64,000 nt of DNA from Streptomyces sp. DHE7-1 (GCA_016432725.1 JACJDG010000003.1:1798001-1862000); one strand, 5' to 3'. Positions 53,728 to 62,919 are shown, numbered from the stretch's first letter. The notes: generated by a model from the sequence alone, not told the origin. Made by a program: numbers and translations.

Positions 53728-54522
53728 CTACTCCCCGCCCTTGCCGGCCCGGTCCGGGGTCTCCTCCTCGACCTCGGCCATCGCCGGGTCCAGCAGGCGG
53801 GAGAGGAAGTGGCGGGTGCGTTCGTGCCGAGGGGCACCGATGACCTGGGCGGGACCGCCCTCCTCGACGATCACACCGCCGTCCATGAAGACGACCCGGT
53901 CGGCGACCTCGCGCGCGAAGGTCATCTCGTGGGTGACGACCATCATGGTCATGCCCTCCTCGGCGAGCCGGCGCATCACCGCGAGGACGTCCCCGACCAG
54001 TTCGGGGTCGAGCGCGGAGGTCGGCTCGTCGAAGAGCATCACCTCGGGGCCCATGGCGAGGGCGCGGGCGATGGCCACCCGCTGCTGCTGGCCGCCGGAG
54101 AGGGAGGACGGGTAGGCGCCCGCCTTCTCGGCCAGGCCGACGCGGTCCAGGTTCTCGGCGGCGATCCGCGCCGCCGTCGCCTTGTCCCGGCCGAGGACCC
54201 GGCGCTGCGGCAGCGTGAGGTTCTCGGTGACGTTCAGGTGCGGGAAGAGGTTGAACTGCTGGAAGACCATGCCGATGCGGCGGCGGACGGCGTCGATGTC
54301 GACGTCGGGGTCGGTCAGTTCGGTGCCGCCGACGAATACCTGGCCCCGGGTGGGCTCCTCCAGCAGGTTCACGCAGCGCAGCAGCGTGGACTTGCCGGAG
54401 CCGGAGGGACCGATGACGCAGACGACCTCGCCCTGGCCGATCTCCAGGTCGATGCCGCGCAGCACGTGGTTGCCGCCGAAGGACTTGTGCAGGTCCTGGA
54501 CCCGGATCTCCGCGCCGCTCAT
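53728..54522 (-). CDS. Polar amino-acid ABC transporter, ATP-binding protein
   Basis: A 264-residue ATPase of the GlnQ/HisP type: Walker [10 protein letters not shown] (about residues 39-47), Q-loop [14 protein letters not shown], signature LSGGQQQR, Walker [15 protein letters not shown] and H-loop VVTHEM. The C-terminal tail is acidic. The start overlaps the permease stop (ATGA at 54519-54522). It is third in an SBP-permease-ATPase operon. The family imports amino acids; which one is not deducible. Confidence 0.95.
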   Translation of the reverse strand: MSGAEIRVQDLHKSFGGNHVLRGIDLEIGQGEVVCVIGPSGSGKSTLLRCVNLLEEPTRGQVFVGGTELTDPDVDIDAVRRRIGMVFQQFNLFPHLNVTENLTLPQRRVLGRDKATAARIAAENLDRVGLAEKAGAYPSSLSGGQQQRVAIARALAMGPEVMLFDEPTSALDPELVGDVLAVMRRLAEEGMTMMVVTHEMTFAREVADRVVFMDGGVIVEEGGPAQVIGAPRHERTRHFLSRLLDPAMAEVEEETPDRAGKGGE

Positions 54523-55352
54523 CGGATGGCCTCCTGCGACCTGGACTCCATACGCCGGACGACGTAGCCGAGCGGGATGGTCACCAGCAGGTAGCACAGG
54601 CCCGCGACCAGGATCGGCGTGGAGTTGGCGGTGGTACTGGCCAGATCACGGCCGTACTTGGACAGTTCGCGCTCCTCCAGGGTGACGCCGAGGAACAGCA
54701 CCAGTGAGGAGTCCTTGAAGAGCAGGACGAGTTCGTTGGTGAGCGGCGGCAGGATGATCCGGAAGGCCTGCGGGACGATGATCGAGACCATGGCCCGGGC
54801 CGGCGAGAAGCCGAGCGAGCGGGCCGCCTCCATCTGCCCCTTGGGCACGGCCTGGATGCCGGCCCGGATCGTCTCCGCCATGTACGCGGCCGAGACCAGG
54901 CCGAGCGCGATGGCGACCTTGCCGTAGGTGCCGCCCGGGATCTCCGTGCCCGGGAAGGCCAGCGGCACGGCCACGCCCACGAAGATGAAGATCAGCAGGG
55001 CCGGCAGCCCGCGGAAGATCTCGATGTAGACGCCCGCCACCCAGCGGTACGGCCCGACCGAGGACAGCCGCATCAACGCGATGACCATGCCGAGGACGAG
55101 GCCGACGACGAAGCCGGACAGCGTGTAGAGCACGGTGTTCTTCAGCGCCAGCGTGATGACCTCGGGGAACATCTGCTTGGCGATGCTGCCCTGGGCGAAC
55201 TGGTTCTTCAGCCGGCCCCAGTCCGCCGCGACCGCGAACGCGATCACGGCGGCGGCGAACACGACGTACTGCGCGGCCCGGGACAGGCTGCGTCGCTGCC
55301 GCCGGGTCAGGCCCTTCTTCTTCGGCTGGAGTCGTACGCCGGTGTCGCTCAT
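54519..55352 (-). CDS. Polar amino-acid ABC transporter, permease
   Basis: A 277-residue membrane permease with an extended basic N-terminus ([15 protein letters not shown]), about six helices and the EAA loop ([20 protein letters not shown]) that contacts the ATPase. VLALKNT-type first helix and [18 protein letters not shown] are typical of HisM/GlnP proteins. The ATG at 55352 overlaps the stop of the binding protein gene. A single permease gene suggests a homodimer. The longer frame starting at 55397 is not coding-like. Confidence 0.94.
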   Translation of the reverse strand: MSDTGVRLQPKKKGLTRRQRRSLSRAAQYVVFAAAVIAFAVAADWGRLKNQFAQGSIAKQMFPEVITLALKNTVLYTLSGFVVGLVLGMVIALMRLSSVGPYRWVAGVYIEIFRGLPALLIFIFVGVAVPLAFPGTEIPGGTYGKVAIALGLVSAAYMAETIRAGIQAVPKGQMEAARSLGFSPARAMVSIIVPQAFRIILPPLTNELVLLFKDSSLVLFLGVTLEERELSKYGRDLASTTANSTPILVAGLCYLLVTIPLGYVVRRMESRSQEAIR

Positions 55353-56190
55353 GAGGCGGCGGGAGAGGCGGCGGACGCGTCGTACGGGCCGATCCACTTC
55401 TCGTACAGCTTCTTGTACGTGCCGTCGGCCTTCGCGTCGGCGATCGCCTTGTTCAGGGCCTCGCGCAGCTTGGCGTTGCCCTTCTTGACGGTGAACCCGT
55501 ACTGCTCACCGGTCTTGAGATTGCCGACGACCTTGAACTTGCCGGCGTTGGCCTTGTCCTTCAGCCAGCCCTGGACGACCGGGTAGTCGATGACGACGGC
55601 CTGGACCTGGCCGGTGCGCAGGCCGTTGAGGACCGCGTCGGAGGACTCGAAGGAGATCGGGTCGTAGCCCTTGCCCTTGACGTAGTCCTCGCCGGTCGTC
55701 TGCGCCTGGGCGCCGAGCTTCCTGCCCTTGGCCTTGACGTCCTCGAGGGAGTCGATCCCGCTGTTCCGGTCGACGAGGACCGCCTGGGTGGCCTCGAAGT
55801 ACGGGTCGGAGAAGTCGACGTTCTTCTTGCGCTCGGCGGTGATGGTCATGCCGGCCGCGGCCAGGTCGCACTGCCCGGAGTTGAGGAAGGCGCCGGTCTT
55901 GAAGTTCTCGAACGGCGTGTCCAGGACCTGCTGCTTGACGCCGAGGTTCTTGGCGACGAGGTCGACGAGGGAGACGTCGAAGCCCTGCACCTTGCCGTTC
56001 ACCTCCGACTGGAACGGCGGGTAGGGCAGGTGGGTGCAGGTGGTGAGCTGCCCGGCCTTGACGAGGTGGACCCCCTTGACCGTGGCGCCGCTCCCCCGTC
56101 GCCCGAGGAGCAGCCGGCCACGAGCACGAGGCCGGCCGCGGCGGTGGTGGCGGCCAGAAGGCGGGTCCGGCGCCGGAGGAGCGTATTCAT
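55349..56190 (-). CDS. Polar amino-acid ABC transporter, substrate-binding lipoprotein (one frameshift)
   Basis: A 280-residue family 3 solute-binding protein after repair. Lipoprotein signal: TRLLAATTAAAGLVLVAGCS, with the lipobox Cys near residue 27. The body has GFDVSLVDLVAKNLGVKQQV, NSGQCDLAAAGMTITAERKK and VDFSDPYFEATQAVLVD, typical of the FliY/HisJ fold. The frame breaks at the CCCCC of 56093-56097; one base joins CSSGDGG to SGATVKGVHLVKAGQLTTCT. It is the first gene of the operon, with a consensus-like promoter upstream. Only one permease gene is present. Confidence 0.92.
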
Positions 56191-56223
56191 GGGGGATCTC
56201 CAGTGGGGGAATCGTGGGTTCCG

Positions 56224-56251
56224 ATTATAAGGAGATGTTTGGGTCTCTCAA
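56224..56251 (-). promoter_or_regulatory. Consensus-like promoter of the amino-acid ABC operon
   Basis: Read on the minus strand: -35 TTGAGA (56246-56251), 16 bp spacer, -10 TATAAT (56224-56229, perfect). The start codon is 34 nt further at 56190, with GGAGA nearby. Such a perfect -10 is unusual in this genome. Confidence 0.75.
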
Positions 56252-56386
56252 ATCAAACCCATGACCGAGGGGCTGTCCAGCCTGAGAACTCGCCGGTCGC
56301 GAGGGCGGCGGAGGGCGGGCGCTACCCTCGATCCCGTCGGCCTCCGGCCGGCCCTTTGGACCCTCGTGAGCGAAGAGAGCAGCGCC

Positions 56387-57487
56387 GTGACCCACCCCCT
56401 CCTCGATCTGCCCCCGCTGAGCGCCGAACGGTTCGCCGCCATCGAGGACCGGGTGGCCCGGCTGCTGGAGACCCGGCAGGACGTGCTGATCACGCAGGGC
56501 GAGGCGCTGCTGCCGCTGGAGGGCGCGATCCGCGCGGCGGCCGGCCCCGGCACGACGGCGCTGAACGTGATCACGGGCCCGTACGGGCAGACCTTCGGGA
56601 ACTGGCTGCGGGACTGCGGGGCCACCGTGCACGACGTCGAGGTGCCCTTCCACGCGGCGGTGACGGCCGAGCGGATCCGGGAGGCGTTCGCCGGGCACCC
56701 GGAGATCGACTTCGTGTCGCTGGTCCACGCGGAGGCGGCGACGGGCAACACCAACCCGGTCGCGGAGATCGGCGAGGTGGTGCGCGAGCACGGCGCGCTC
56801 TTCTATCTGGACGCGGTCGCCTCGGTGGGCGCGGAGCCGGTACTGCCGGACGCCTGGGGCGTGGACCTGTGCGTGATCGGGGCCCAGAAGGCGATGGGCG
56901 GGCCGGCCGGGGTGTCGGCGATCTCGGTGAGTGAGCGGGCGTGGGCGCGCATGGCGGCCAACCCGAACGCCCCGCGCCGCTCGTACCTCTCCCTGCTGGA
57001 CTGGAAGGACCGCTGGATCGACGGCGGGCGCAAGGCCCTGCTGCACGCTCCCGCCCAGCTGGAGATGCTGGCGCTGGAGGCGTGCCTGGAGCGGATCGAG
57101 TCGGCGGGCCCGGACGCGGTGATGGCGCGGCACGCCGCGGCCGCGCGGGCCACCCGGGCCGGGGCCGCGGCCCTGGGCGGCGGCCTGGAGCCGTACGTGC
57201 ACGAGGCGAAGGACGCGGCGCCGGTGGCCACCACGCTGCGGGTGCCCTCCGGGACGGTGGCGTCGGAGCTGGTGGCGCACGCGCTGGCGAGCGACGCGGG
57301 GCTGCCGCTGGCCGCCGGCGGCGGCGCCCTGGCCAAGGAGATGATCCGGGTGAACCACTACGGGCCGGACGCCACGGCCGGCGTCGTGCACGCCTGTCTG
57401 GCGGCCCTGGGGGCAGCGCTCGCCGAGCGCGGCCTGCCGGTGGACGTGGCGGCGGCCCGCCGGGCGGCCGACGAAGCCTGGCGGTGA
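56387..57487 (+). CDS. PLP-dependent class V aminotransferase
   Basis: A 366-residue class V aminotransferase (serine-pyruvate/alanine-glyoxylate-like). The PLP Lys is in VIGAQKAMGGPAGVSAISVS (about residue 169), with Asp in LFYLDAVASVGAEP (about residue 144) and His in SLVHAEAATGNTNP. GPYGQTFGNWLRDCGATVH is in the N-terminal part. The reaction is probably transamination to a 2-oxo acid; no substrate can be set. GTG 56387 (VTHPLLDLPPLSAERF) matches the family start; GTG 56366 is an alternative. It is divergent from the ABC operon and ends at a good terminator before ectA. Confidence 0.88.
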   Translation: MTHPLLDLPPLSAERFAAIEDRVARLLETRQDVLITQGEALLPLEGAIRAAAGPGTTALNVITGPYGQTFGNWLRDCGATVHDVEVPFHAAVTAERIREAFAGHPEIDFVSLVHAEAATGNTNPVAEIGEVVREHGALFYLDAVASVGAEPVLPDAWGVDLCVIGAQKAMGGPAGVSAISVSERAWARMAANPNAPRRSYLSLLDWKDRWIDGGRKALLHAPAQLEMLALEACLERIESAGPDAVMARHAAAARATRAGAAALGGGLEPYVHEAKDAAPVATTLRVPSGTVASELVAHALASDAGLPLAAGGGALAKEMIRVNHYGPDATAGVVHACLAALGAALAERGLPVDVAAARRAADEAWR

Positions 57488-57507
57488 CCACGGAAGTCCG
57501 CGAAACG

Positions 57508-57537
57508 ACGGCCCGCACGCACCGTGCGGGCCGTTTT
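57508..57537 (+). terminator. Intrinsic terminator after the class V aminotransferase
   Basis: A perfect 12 bp stem (57508-57519 with 57523-57534), 3 nt loop, followed by TTT. It separates this gene from ectABCD. Confidence 0.9.
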
Positions 57538-57540
57538 CAT

Positions 57541-57798
57541 TGCCCGAGTGAGAATTCAAATCACTTTCACAATTTCCGCGAATTCATCCGCCGAGAGCTT
57601 CCCGTATTCTTCTGCCCGCTTTTTGCGAAGCTAAACGGGTTCTTTTTCCGGCGAGTTTCATGCATGTGACACAATCCACAAGCAGACCCCTTTGTCCCAG
57701 TTTGACGTGGGTCAAATCCGACATTTGACTGCTGCGAGCACGAGCTCGCTCGACCCGGCCCGTGCATTCTGCAAATTGTCTCGCTAAATTCTCTCCGC
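57541..57798 (+). promoter_or_regulatory. AT-rich regulatory region upstream of ectA
   Basis: A 258 bp non-coding island, visibly AT-rich compared with its surroundings. It contains TTTGAC (57701-57706), GTCAAAT (57711-57717) and ATTTGAC (57723-57729), which form two interleaved inverted repeats (spacers of 4 and 5 nt). A further TCAAATC lies at 57556-57562, and two GAATTC hexamers at 57552 and 57580. A TAAATT hexamer at 57785-57790 sits 8 nt before the ectA ATG with no Shine-Dalgarno sequence between, so a leaderless transcript is possible. Presumably the osmotic or temperature control region for ectoine synthesis. Confidence 0.65.
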
Positions 57799-58317
57799 AT
57801 GACTGCCGCACCAGCAGACCTGCTGATCGACCGACCGGCGGTGACCGACGGAGCCTCGCTCTGGCGGCTCGCCAAAGAATCGAAAACCCTCGACCTGAAC
57901 TCCTCGTACAGCTATCTGCTGTGGTGCCGGGACTTCGCGGCCACCTCGGCGGTGGCCCGCGACGCGGACGGCGAGCCCGTCGGTTTCGTCACCGGGTACG
58001 TGCGGCCCGACGACCCCCGCACCCTGCTCGTCTGGCAGGTGGCCGTGGACTCCGCCTACCGAGGCCACGGCATCGCCGCCGCGCTGCTCGACGGGCTGAC
58101 CGCCCGGCTCGCCGAGGAGCAGGGGATCACCGGCATCGAGACCACCATCACCCCGGGGAACACCGCCTCCGAGCGGCTGTTCACCTCGTTCGCCGCCCGG
58201 CACGGCGCGGACCTGACCCGCGAGGTGCTGTTCCAGGCCGGCCACTTCCCGGACGGCCCGCACGACCCCGAGGTCCTGTACCGCATCGGCCCCCTCACCC
58301 CCACCACCGCGCACTGA
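57799..58317 (+). CDS. ectA: L-2,4-diaminobutyrate N-gamma-acetyltransferase EctA
   Basis: GNAT-fold enzyme, second step of ectoine synthesis: acetylates 2,4-diaminobutyrate. 172 residues, normal. The diagnostic LDLNSSYSYLLWCRDFA occurs near residues 31-47, the acetyl-CoA loop is VDSAYRGHGIAAALLDGL, and TTITPGNTASERLFTSFA follows. ATG 57799 has no clear ribosome-binding site. It is the first gene of ectABCD, 13 nt before ectB. Confidence 0.97.
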   Translation: MTAAPADLLIDRPAVTDGASLWRLAKESKTLDLNSSYSYLLWCRDFAATSAVARDADGEPVGFVTGYVRPDDPRTLLVWQVAVDSAYRGHGIAAALLDGLTARLAEEQGITGIETTITPGNTASERLFTSFAARHGADLTREVLFQAGHFPDGPHDPEVLYRIGPLTPTTAH

Positions 58318-58330
58318 GGAGCGATTCACC

Positions 58331-59602
58331 GTGACGATCACCCAGCCCGACCTGAGCGTCTTCGAGACCCTCGAATCCGAGGTTCGCAGCTACTGCCGCG
58401 GCTGGCCCACCGTGTTCGACCGTGCGCAGGGCAGCCGTATGTACGACGAGGACGGCCACGCGTACCTCGACTTCTTCGCCGGGGCCGGCTCACTCAACTA
58501 CGGGCACAACAACCCGGTGCTCAAACGGGCGCTCATCGACTACCTGTCCCGGGACGGCGTCACGCACGGCCTGGACATGTCGACGACGGCCAAACGAGGC
58601 TTCCTGCAGACCTTCGAGAGCCTGGTGCTGCGCCCGCGCGACCTGCCGTACAAGGTCATGTTCCCGGGCCCGACGGGCACCAACGCCGTCGAGTCGGCAC
58701 TGAAGCTCGCCCGCAAGGTGAAGGGGCGGGAGGCGATCGTGTCGTTCACGAACGCCTTCCACGGCATGTCGCTGGGCTCCCTCGCGGTCACCGGCAACGC
58801 CTTCAAGCGGGCCGGCGCGGGCATCCCGCTGGTGCACGGCACCCCCATGCCGTTCGACAACTACTTCGACGGCCAGGTCCCCGACTTCCTGTGGTTCGAG
58901 CGGCTGCTCGAGGACCAGGGGTCCGGCCTCAACAAGCCGGCCGCCGTGATCGTGGAGACCGTGCAGGGCGAGGGCGGCATCAACGTCGCGCGCCCGGAGT
59001 GGCTGCGTGCGCTGGCCGAGCTGTGCGAGCGCCAGGACATGCTGCTCATCGTCGACGACATCCAGATGGGCTGCGGCCGCACGGGCGCCTTCTTCTCCTT
59101 CGAGGAGGCGGGGGTCACGCCCGACATCGTCACGGTGTCGAAGTCGATCAGCGGCTACGGCCTGCCGATGTCGCTGTGCCTGTTCAAGCCCGAGCTGGAC
59201 GTCTGGGAGCCGGGCGAGCACAACGGCACCTTCCGCGGCAACAACCCCGCGTTCGTCACCGCCACCGCGGCCCTCGAGACGTACTGGACCGACGGCTCCG
59301 CCATGGAGAAGCAGACCCGCACCCGGGGCGAGCAGGTCGAGCAGGCGCTGATCTCCATCACCGAGGAGAACCTCGCCGACGTGAAGGAGTACCGCGGCCG
59401 CGGCCTCGTGTGGGGCCTGGAGTTCCGCGACAAGGACCGCGCCTCGCGGATCGCCCGGCGCGCCTTCGAACTGGGACTGCTCATCGAGACGTCGGGGCCG
59501 GAGGGCGAGGTCGTCAAACTGCTGCCCGCGCTGACCATCACCCCCGAGGAACTGGACGAGGGACTCAGCATCCTCGCCCGATCGGTCCGCGAGACCGTCT
59601 GA
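58331..59602 (+). CDS. ectB: Diaminobutyrate-2-oxoglutarate transaminase EctB
   Basis: PLP-dependent aminotransferase, first step of ectoine synthesis: converts aspartate semialdehyde to 2,4-diaminobutyrate with glutamate. 423 residues. Motifs: FFAGAGSLNYGHNNPVLKRA near residues 47-66, VMFPGPTGTNAVESALKLAR, IVDDIQMGCGRTGAFFSFEE, and the PLP Lys in VTVSKSISGYGLPMSL (about residue 273). GTG 58331. It lies between ectA and ectC in a single operon. Confidence 0.97.
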   Translation: MTITQPDLSVFETLESEVRSYCRGWPTVFDRAQGSRMYDEDGHAYLDFFAGAGSLNYGHNNPVLKRALIDYLSRDGVTHGLDMSTTAKRGFLQTFESLVLRPRDLPYKVMFPGPTGTNAVESALKLARKVKGREAIVSFTNAFHGMSLGSLAVTGNAFKRAGAGIPLVHGTPMPFDNYFDGQVPDFLWFERLLEDQGSGLNKPAAVIVETVQGEGGINVARPEWLRALAELCERQDMLLIVDDIQMGCGRTGAFFSFEEAGVTPDIVTVSKSISGYGLPMSLCLFKPELDVWEPGEHNGTFRGNNPAFVTATAALETYWTDGSAMEKQTRTRGEQVEQALISITEENLADVKEYRGRGLVWGLEFRDKDRASRIARRAFELGLLIETSGPEGEVVKLLPALTITPEELDEGLSILARSVRETV

Positions 59603-59668
59603 CCCGCTCCGTACGGCCCACCGGCCGCACGCACAGCACACCGTACGACCAGGAGGAAGTGCAGCACC

Positions 59669-60073
59669 GTGATCGTCCGATCGTTCAAGGACATCGAAGG
59701 CACCGACCGGCACGTCAAGTCCGCGTCCGGCACGTGGGAGAGCAAGCGGATCGTCCTCGCCAAGGAGCGGGTCGGCTTCTCCGTGCACGAGACCATCCTG
59801 TACGCCGGCACCGAGACGCACATGTGGTACGCCAACCACATCGAGGCCGTCGTCTGCACCAAGGGCGAGGCCGAGCTCACCGACCGCGAGACCGGCGAGA
59901 CGTACACCATCACGCCCGGCACCATGTACCTCCTGAACGGGCACGAGCGGCACACGCTGCGCGTCAAGGAGGACTTCCACTGCATATGCGTGTTCAACCC
60001 GCCCGTGACCGGACGGGAGGACCACGACGAGAACGGCGTCTACCCGCTGCTCACCGAGCCCGAGGAGGTGTGA
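59669..60073 (+). CDS. ectC: Ectoine synthase EctC
   Basis: Cupin enzyme that cyclises N-gamma-acetyl-2,4-diaminobutyrate to ectoine. 134 residues, normal. Iron-binding cupin residues are plausible in [20 protein letters not shown] (about residues 51-70) and [20 protein letters not shown] (about residues 91-110), which also contain the catalytic Tyr/His region. GTG 59669 follows AGGAGG. The 66 nt gap to ectB is the largest inside the operon. Confidence 0.97.
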   Translation: MIVRSFKDIEGTDRHVKSASGTWESKRIVLAKERVGFSVHETILYAGTETHMWYANHIEAVVCTKGEAELTDRETGETYTITPGTMYLLNGHERHTLRVKEDFHCICVFNPPVTGREDHDENGVYPLLTEPEEV

Positions 60074-60078
60074 CACCC

Positions 60079-60966
60079 ATGACCGCTGTCACCGATCTGT
60101 ACCCCAGCCGCGGCACCAGTGAGGTGGCCGTGCCCCGTCAGGACCCGGTGGTCTGGGGCTCCCCCGACACGCCCGGCCCGATCCCGACGGCCGACCTGCA
60201 GGCGTACGAGCGCGACGGCTTCCTCGCCGTCGACCAGCTGATCACCCCGGACGAGGTCGAGGTCTACCGGGCCGAGCTGGACCGGCTGGTCGCGGACCCG
60301 GCGATCCGGGCCGACGAGCGCTCGATCGTCGAGCCGAAGTCGAAGGAGATCCGCTCGGTCTTCGAAGTGCACCGGATCAGCGAGGTGTTCGCGAGGCTGG
60401 TGCGCGACGAGCGGGTGGTCGGCCGGGCCCGGCAGATCCTCGGTTCGGACGTGTACGTCCACCAGTCGCGGATCAACGTCAAGCCGGGCTTCGGCGCGAG
60501 CGGCTTCTACTGGCACTCGGACTTCGAGACCTGGCACGCCGAGGACGGCCTGCCGAACATGCGCACGGTGTCCGTCTCGATCGCGCTGACCGAGAACCAC
60601 GACACCAACGGCGGGCTCATGATCATGCCGGGCTCGCACCGCACCTTCCTGGGCTGCGCGGGGGCCACACCCGAGGACAACTACAAGAAGTCGCTGCAGA
60701 TGCAGGACGCGGGCACCCCGTCCGACGAGGCGCTGACGAAGCTGGCCGGCGAGCACGGCATCCGGCTGTTCACCGGCAAGGCCGGCTCGGCGACCTGGTT
60801 CGACTGCAACTGCATGCACGGCTCCGGCGACAACATCACGCCGTTCCCGCGCAGCAACGTCTTCATCGTCTTCAACAGCGTGGAGAACGAGGCCGTGGAG
60901 CCGTTCGCGGCACCGGTGCGCAGGCCGGACTTCATCGGGGCCCGGGACTTCACTCCGGTGAGGTAG
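60079..60966 (+). CDS. ectD: Ectoine 5-hydroxylase EctD
   Basis: Fe(II)/2-oxoglutarate dioxygenase that makes 5-hydroxyectoine. 295 residues. The iron triad is His and Asp in FYWHSDFETWHAEDGLPNMR (about residues 144-163) and His in CNCMHGSGDNITPFPRSNVF (about residue 249); this H-x-D segment is the EctD signature. The C-terminus RRPDFIGARDFTPVR is typical. ATG 60079 starts 5 nt after the ectC stop, behind GAGGAGG. The strain should make both ectoine and hydroxyectoine. Confidence 0.97.
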   Translation: MTAVTDLYPSRGTSEVAVPRQDPVVWGSPDTPGPIPTADLQAYERDGFLAVDQLITPDEVEVYRAELDRLVADPAIRADERSIVEPKSKEIRSVFEVHRISEVFARLVRDERVVGRARQILGSDVYVHQSRINVKPGFGASGFYWHSDFETWHAEDGLPNMRTVSVSIALTENHDTNGGLMIMPGSHRTFLGCAGATPEDNYKKSLQMQDAGTPSDEALTKLAGEHGIRLFTGKAGSATWFDCNCMHGSGDNITPFPRSNVFIVFNSVENEAVEPFAAPVRRPDFIGARDFTPVR

Positions 60967-60991
60967 AGCCGGCGTCACCCCCCCTCGACCA

Positions 60992-61035
60992 CCGGGCCGG
61001 GGCCTCCTCGTGTGGGACGGGAGGCCCCGGCCCGG
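60992..61035. terminator. Bidirectional terminator after ectD
   Basis: A perfect 16 bp stem (60992-61007 with 61020-61035), 12 nt loop, between convergent ectD and the aminotransferase gene at 61044. Confidence 0.85.
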
Positions 61036-61043
61036 TCGTGCCG

Positions 61044-62105
61044 TCAGCGGGCCAGCGCGTCCAGCAGGCGGTCCACGTCCGCCCGCGTGTTGTAGAGGTG
61101 GAAGGCGGCGCGCAGATTGCCCGCGCGGTCGGACAGCACGATGCCCGCCTCGCCGAGCCCGGGCTGGCGGTGGCCGAGTCCCGGCACCGAGACGATGGCC
61201 GAGCCGGGCGCGGGCACCGGCTCGTGGCCCAGGCCGGCGAGACCGGCCCGGAACCGGTCGGCGAGCCCCACGGCGTGCGCGTGCAGGGCGGGCAGCCCGA
61301 TCTCCTCGATCAGCTCCAGCGAGCGGCGCAGCCCGGCGTAGGTGAACAGGGCATGGCTGAGGTCGAACTGCCGTGCGGAGTGCGCGAGTTCCTCGACCGG
61401 GCCGTAGCAGCTGTCCCACGGCCGCTCCCCCGCGACCCAGCCCGCCAGCACCGGGCTCAGTCCGCCGAAGTCCTCCGGGACCACCAGGAACGCCGCGCCG
61501 TGCGGGCCGAGCAGCCACTTGAAGGAGACCGCGGCGCTGAAGTCGAAGGCGGCGGCGTCCATCGGGACCCAGCCGGCGGACTGGGAGTGGTCGACGTAGG
61601 TGCGCGCGCCGTGCTCGCGGGCGGCCTCGCGCACGGCGGCCAGGTCGGCGAGCCGTCCGTCGGCTGACTGGACGGCGCTGAGCGCGACGAGCGCGGTGCC
61701 CGGGCGGACGGACTCGGCGATCCGCTCCAGCGGCACCGCGCGGACCTTGAGGTCGCCGCGGACGTGGAAGGGGTTCACCACGGAGGTGAAGTCGTCCTCG
61801 ACGGTGAGGACTTCGGCGCCGGCGGGGAGCGACGCGGCGATCACACCGGTGTGCGCGGCGACCGAGACACCGGCCGCGACCCGGGCGGCCGGGACACCGG
61901 CCAGCCGGGCGTAGGCGGCCCGGCAGGCCTCCACGTCCTCGTACAGCGGCAGCAGCGGCCGGCCCTCCGCCCGCAGCAGCGCCGCCTCGTGCAGGGCGGT
62001 GACGGTACGGGCGGGCAGCAGGCCGTTGCCGGCCGTGTTGAGGTAGGTGGTCCTGGGGGCGAACTCGGCGCTGACGAGGCTCTCGAACGTCTCCGTGGTC
62101 TCCAT
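61044..62105 (-). CDS. Class V aminotransferase-fold PLP enzyme
   Basis: A 353-residue PLP protein of the kynureninase/cysteine desulfurase-like class V superfamily. Motifs: TTYLNTAGNGLLPARTVTAL at the N-terminus, Asp/His in ARTYVDHSQSAGWVPMD (about residue 189), and the PLP Lys in AAVSFKWLLGPHGAAFLVVP (about residue 213). It resembles EgtE-type C-S lyases at this level, but no other egt gene is nearby, so I leave the reaction open. ATG 62105. A TATAAG hexamer on the minus strand upstream may be its -10. Confidence 0.86.
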   Translation of the reverse strand: METTETFESLVSAEFAPRTTYLNTAGNGLLPARTVTALHEAALLRAEGRPLLPLYEDVEACRAAYARLAGVPAARVAAGVSVAAHTGVIAASLPAGAEVLTVEDDFTSVVNPFHVRGDLKVRAVPLERIAESVRPGTALVALSAVQSADGRLADLAAVREAAREHGARTYVDHSQSAGWVPMDAAAFDFSAAVSFKWLLGPHGAAFLVVPEDFGGLSPVLAGWVAGERPWDSCYGPVEELAHSARQFDLSHALFTYAGLRRSLELIEEIGLPALHAHAVGLADRFRAGLAGLGHEPVPAPGSAIVSVPGLGHRQPGLGEAGIVLSDRAGNLRAAFHLYNTRADVDRLLDALAR

Positions 62106-62202
62106 GGGTCCACTCTGCGGCCCGGGGAGGTCGCAGTCCATTGCCTGTTTTTGCGTGGATCCTCTCAGCGACCCTTATACGTCCGCTCCCACCTGCGGTT
62201 TC

Positions 62203-62919
62203 TCAGTGCTGGGGCACCGCGCACCCGTCCGGGCCGCAGGCCTCGGCGCCGCTCGCGCCGACCGGCTTCAGCGGGGAGCGCCCGCCCCAGGCCTGGGTCA
62301 GCGCCTGGGTGAAGACCTCGGCGGGCTGGGCGCCGGAGACGCCGTACGTGCGGTCGAGGACGAAGAAGGGCACGCCGGTGGCGCCGAGCTCGGCGGCCTC
62401 CCGCTCGTCGGCGCGGACCTCGTCGGCGTGGGCCGTGGGGTCGGCGAGGACCGCCCGGGCCGCGTCGGCGTCCAGTCCGGCCTCGACGGCCAGTTCCACC
62501 AGCCGCTCGTCGCCCTCGGTGTACACGGACCGCTCCTCGGCGAAGTTGGCCCGGTAGAGGATCTGCAGCAGCTCGTCCTGCCTGCCCCGTTCCTTGGCGA
62601 AGTGCAGCAGGCGGTGCATGTCGAAGGTGCTGCCGTGGTCGCGGTCCCGGGTGCGGTAGTCCAGGCCCTCGGCGGCGGCCTGGGCGCCCAGGTTGTCCTC
62701 ACCGGCCCGGGCCTGCGCCTCGCTCATGCCGTACTTCCGGGTCAGCATGGTGAGCACCGGCTGGACGTCGCCCTTGGCGCGGCCGGGGTCCAGTTCGAAG
62801 GAGCGGTGCACCACCTCGACGTCGTCACGGTGCGGGAAGGCCGCGAGCGCCTTCTCGAAGCGGGCCTTTCCGACGTAGCACCAGGGACAGGCGATGTCGC
62901 TCCAGATTTCGACGCGCAT
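62203..62919 (-). CDS. DsbA family (FrnE-like) oxidoreductase
   Basis: A 238-residue thioredoxin-fold protein without a signal peptide, so cytoplasmic. The CxxC active site is CPWC at residues 11-14 in the N-terminal WSDIACPWCYVGKARFEKAL, and the cis-Pro region is GATGVPFFVLDRTYGVSGAQ near residues 182-201. It ends in a second Cys pair (ACGPDGCAVPQ). The FrnE family acts as disulfide isomerase or polyketide-pathway oxidoreductase; the actual partner is unknown. It is on the same strand as, and 98 nt downstream of, the aminotransferase gene at 61044. Confidence 0.93.
   Translation of the reverse strand: MRVEIWSDIACPWCYVGKARFEKALAAFPHRDDVEVVHRSFELDPGRAKGDVQPVLTMLTRKYGMSEAQARAGEDNLGAQAAAEGLDYRTRDRDHGSTFDMHRLLHFAKERGRQDELLQILYRANFAEERSVYTEGDERLVELAVEAGLDADAARAVLADPTAHADEVRADEREAAELGATGVPFFVLDRTYGVSGAQPAEVFTQALTQAWGGRSPLKPVGASGAEACGPDGCAVPQH

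Noticed and set aside
53436..53837. Separate small gene encoding an amidohydrolase N-terminus
   Set aside because: It joins the following frame after adding one base at 53447-53449, giving one normal amidohydrolase.
57702..57730. TTGAC elements before ectA as ordinary -35 boxes
   Set aside because: No convincing -10 lies 16-18 bp downstream of any of the copies, and their alternating orientation fits operators better.
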